A DNA stretch of 64,000 nucleotides from Pseudomonas svalbardensis (GTDB lineage Bacteria; Pseudomonadota; Gammaproteobacteria; Pseudomonadales; Pseudomonadaceae). The stretch's first letter is position 1; every line of letters starts with the position of its first letter. Of the stretch, positions 61,853 to 64,000 are shown in pieces. Where the stretch lies: positions 5,095,501 through 5,159,500 of the forward strand of contig NZ_CP125619.1 in the NCBI RefSeq assembly GCF_030053115.1. The letters run 5' to 3'. Under the pieces are notes generated by a model. The model was given only the letters and a program-made list of their open reading frames with translations, was not told the DNA's origin and did not search any database. Both the position numbers and the translations under genes were made by a program.

Positions 61853-64000
61853 GGATAAGACCTACCAGCCGCACGCCATTGAAACTTCCTGGTACAACAC
61901 CTGGGAGTCAGAGAATTACTTCGCCCCGCAAGGCGCGGGCGAGTCCTACACCATCATGATCCCGCCGCCGAACGTCACCGGCAGCCTGCACATGGGTCAC
62001 GGCTTCAACAACGCGATCATGGACGCCCTGATCCGTTTCCGTCGCATGCAGGGTCGTAACACCCTGTGGCAGCCGGGTACCGACCACGCCGGTATCGCCA
62101 CGCAAATGCTGGTGGAGCGCCAACTCGAAGCCCAGGGCCAGAATCGTCACGATCTGGGCCGTGAGAAATTCCTCGAAAAAGTCTGGGAATGGAAGGATCA
62201 GTCCGGCGGCAACATCAGCCGTCAGATCCGCCGTCTCGGCTCGTCCGTGGACTGGGGCCGCGAGCGCTTCACCATGGACGACGGCCTCTCGGAAGCCGTT
62301 AAAGAAGCCTTTGTGCGCCTGCACGAAGACGGCCTGATCTACCGCGGCAAGCGTCTGGTCAACTGGGACACCAAGTTGCACACGGCAATTTCCGACCTCG
62401 AAGTGGAAAACCACGACGAGAAAGGTTTCCTGTGGAACCTGAAATACCCGCTGGCCGACGGCGCCAAGACTGCTGAAGGCCAGGATTACCTGATCGTCGC
62501 GACCACTCGCCCGGAAACCATGCTCGGCGACGCCGCCGTAGCGGTTAACCCGAACGATGAACGCTACCAGGCCCTGATCGGAAAATTCGTCGAGCTGCCG
62601 CTGGTCGGCCGCCGCATTCCGATCATCGCCGATGATTACTGCGACCCTGAATTCGGCACCGGTTGCGTGAAAATCACCCCGGCCCACGATTTCAACGACT
62701 ACGAAGTCGGCAAGCGCCACAACCTGCCGCTGCTGAACATCTTCGACAAAAACGCTGCTGTATTGCCGGCCTGTCAGGTGTTCAACCTCGACGGCACGCT
62801 GAACGAAAGCATCGACGGCAAGATTCCGGCTGACTACGCCGGCCTTGACCGCTTCGAAGCGCGCAAGCAGATCGTTGCTGCGTTCGATGCTGCCGGCCTG
62901 TTGGTCAGCGTCAACGACCACGCGCTGAAAGTGCCGAAAGGCGACCGCTCCGGCACTATCATCGAGCCGTGGCTGACCGACCAGTGGTACGTGTCGACCA
63001 AGCCTTTGGCTGAGCCTGCCATCGCCGCCGTTGAAGACGGCCGCATCGCGTTCGTGCCGAAACAGTACGAAAACATGTACTTCTCGTGGATGCGCGACAT
63101 CCAGGACTGGTGCATCAGCCGTCAGTTGTGGTGGGGCCACCGGATTCCGGCCTGGTACGACGAGTCGGGCAAAGTCTATGTCGGTCGCGACGAAGCCGAA
63201 GTACGTGCCAAGCACAACCTCGGCCCGGACGTTGCGCTGCAACAGGACAACGACGTTCTCGACACCTGGTTCAGCTCGGGTCTGTGGACGTTCTCGACGC
63301 TCGGCTGGCCTGAGCAGACCGAATTCCTGAAGAAATTCCACTCCACCGACGTGCTTGTGACCGGTTTCGACATCATTTTCTTCTGGGTTGCCCGGATGAT
63401 CATGCTCACCATGCACTTGGTGAAAAACGAAGACGGCACGCCGCAGGTTCCGTTCAAGACCGTTTATGTTCATGGCCTGGTGCGTGATGGCCAGGGCCAG
63501 AAGATGTCCAAGTCCAAGGGCAACGTTCTGGACCCGCTGGACATCATCGACGGCATCGAGCTCGAAGACCTGGTTCAGAAACGTACCTCGGGCATGATGC
63601 AGCCGAAACTGGCGAAGAAGATCGAGAAGCAGACCCGCGACGAGTTCGCCGACGGCATTGCCAGCTACGGCACCGACGCCCTGCGTTTCACCTTCTGCTC
63701 GCTGGCGTCCACCGGTCGCGACATCAAGTTCGACATGGGCCGCGTCGAAGGCTATCGCAACTTCTGCAACAAGATCTGGAACGCCGCGCGCTACGTGCTG
63801 GACAAGGGCGAGGATTGCGGTCAGAACGGCGAAGCTTACGAGCTGTCGCTGGCGGATCGCTGGATCATTTCGCAGCTGCAACGCACCGAAGCCGAAGTGA
63901 CCCGTCAACTCGATCAGTTCCGTTTCGACCTGGCTGCACAAGCCCTGTACGAGTTCATCTGGAACCAGTATTGCGACTGGTACCTGGAACTCTCCAAGCC
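61853..64000 (+). CDS. valS: Valyl-tRNA synthetase (5' part; runs off the window)
   Basis: The frame from ATG 61853 ([20 protein letters not shown]) is open to the end of the window, 716 codons of about 950. It has the HIGH-class motif [14 protein letters not shown], editing-domain sequences ([37 protein letters not shown]), [15 protein letters not shown] and the KMSKS motif [16 protein letters not shown]. The anticodon-binding domain begins near the right edge. It charges tRNA-Val and edits mischarged threonine. It is the last gene of the pepA-holC-valS group. Confidence 0.97.

Noticed and set aside
61908..63941. A 677-codon minus-strand open frame at the right end
   Set aside because: The plus strand encodes valyl-tRNA synthetase with all signatures; the antisense frame is a shadow.

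Overview
The window is a stretch of a Pseudomonas chromosome, most likely from the P. fluorescens group. The evidence is the gene set and order (aatP-aauS-aauR, metE/metR divergent pair, lptF-lptG, pepA-holC-valS, purL, mltF), the GC-rich coding sequence, and at least six copies of the typical fluorescent-pseudomonad REP doublet (GTGGGAGCGAGCCTGCTCGCG and its inverted partner). No tRNA, rRNA or CRISPR array was seen.

Layout. 1-4.5 kb: the ATPase of an acidic amino acid ABC importer, its two-component regulator AauSR, and GlpM. 4.6-11.9 kb: a DsbA-like oxidoreductase, a secreted alpha/beta hydrolase and a 1,768-residue protein resembling the large dermonecrotic-toxin-like proteins of pseudomonads. 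11.9-17 kb: metE/metR and small housekeeping-type genes (GNAT, LysE exporter, Nudix). 17-27.1 kb: a dense signalling locus with a response regulator carrying a degenerate (YN...GFP) HD-GYP domain, divergent from a tightly overlapping five-gene run: receiver-PAS-GGDEF-EAL, receiver-GGDEF-EAL, a di-haem cytochrome c peroxidase, a membrane histidine kinase and a receiver-kinase hybrid. 27.1-30.4 kb: an APC permease, a nitrilase-superfamily amidase and a LuxR regulator. 30.4-40.3 kb: an accessory, partly decayed region with a dead FMN-glutamate-synthase start, an IS66-type transposase remnant, a BBP2-like porin, a lone glgX, remnants of a decaprenyl-phosphate-arabinose-type donor pathway (UbiA-HAD fusion and DprE1-like oxidase), and an intact gtrA-gtrB-gtrII glucosylation cassette with a second gtrA. 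40.4-44.3 kb: an OpgC-like acyltransferase, a long inverted repeat and a ProY-like permease. 44.3-64 kb: core genes, namely a NIF3-like small protein, purL, mltF, then pdxJ-recO-era-rnc-lepB-lepA, lptG-lptF, pepA-holC-(hypothetical)-valS, the last running off the window.

The most unusual content is the 17-27 kb locus. Two adjacent c-di-GMP proteins share the same atypical, enlarged receiver but have reciprocal damage: one keeps a canonical GGDEF with a broken EAL, the next has a changed GGDEF with an intact EAL. They are translationally coupled into an operon with a periplasmic di-haem peroxidase and two kinases, one of which carries the same receiver type. This suggests a redox- or peroxide-linked c-di-GMP switch. 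The accessory region at 35-40 kb looks like two glycan-modification operons that share a duplicated promoter and gtrA. One operon is intact and the other is in decay. Several non-coding repeats stand out: a 163-bp MITE-like palindrome that supplies the recO stop codon, and a ~640-bp inverted repeat next to the ProY-like permease.
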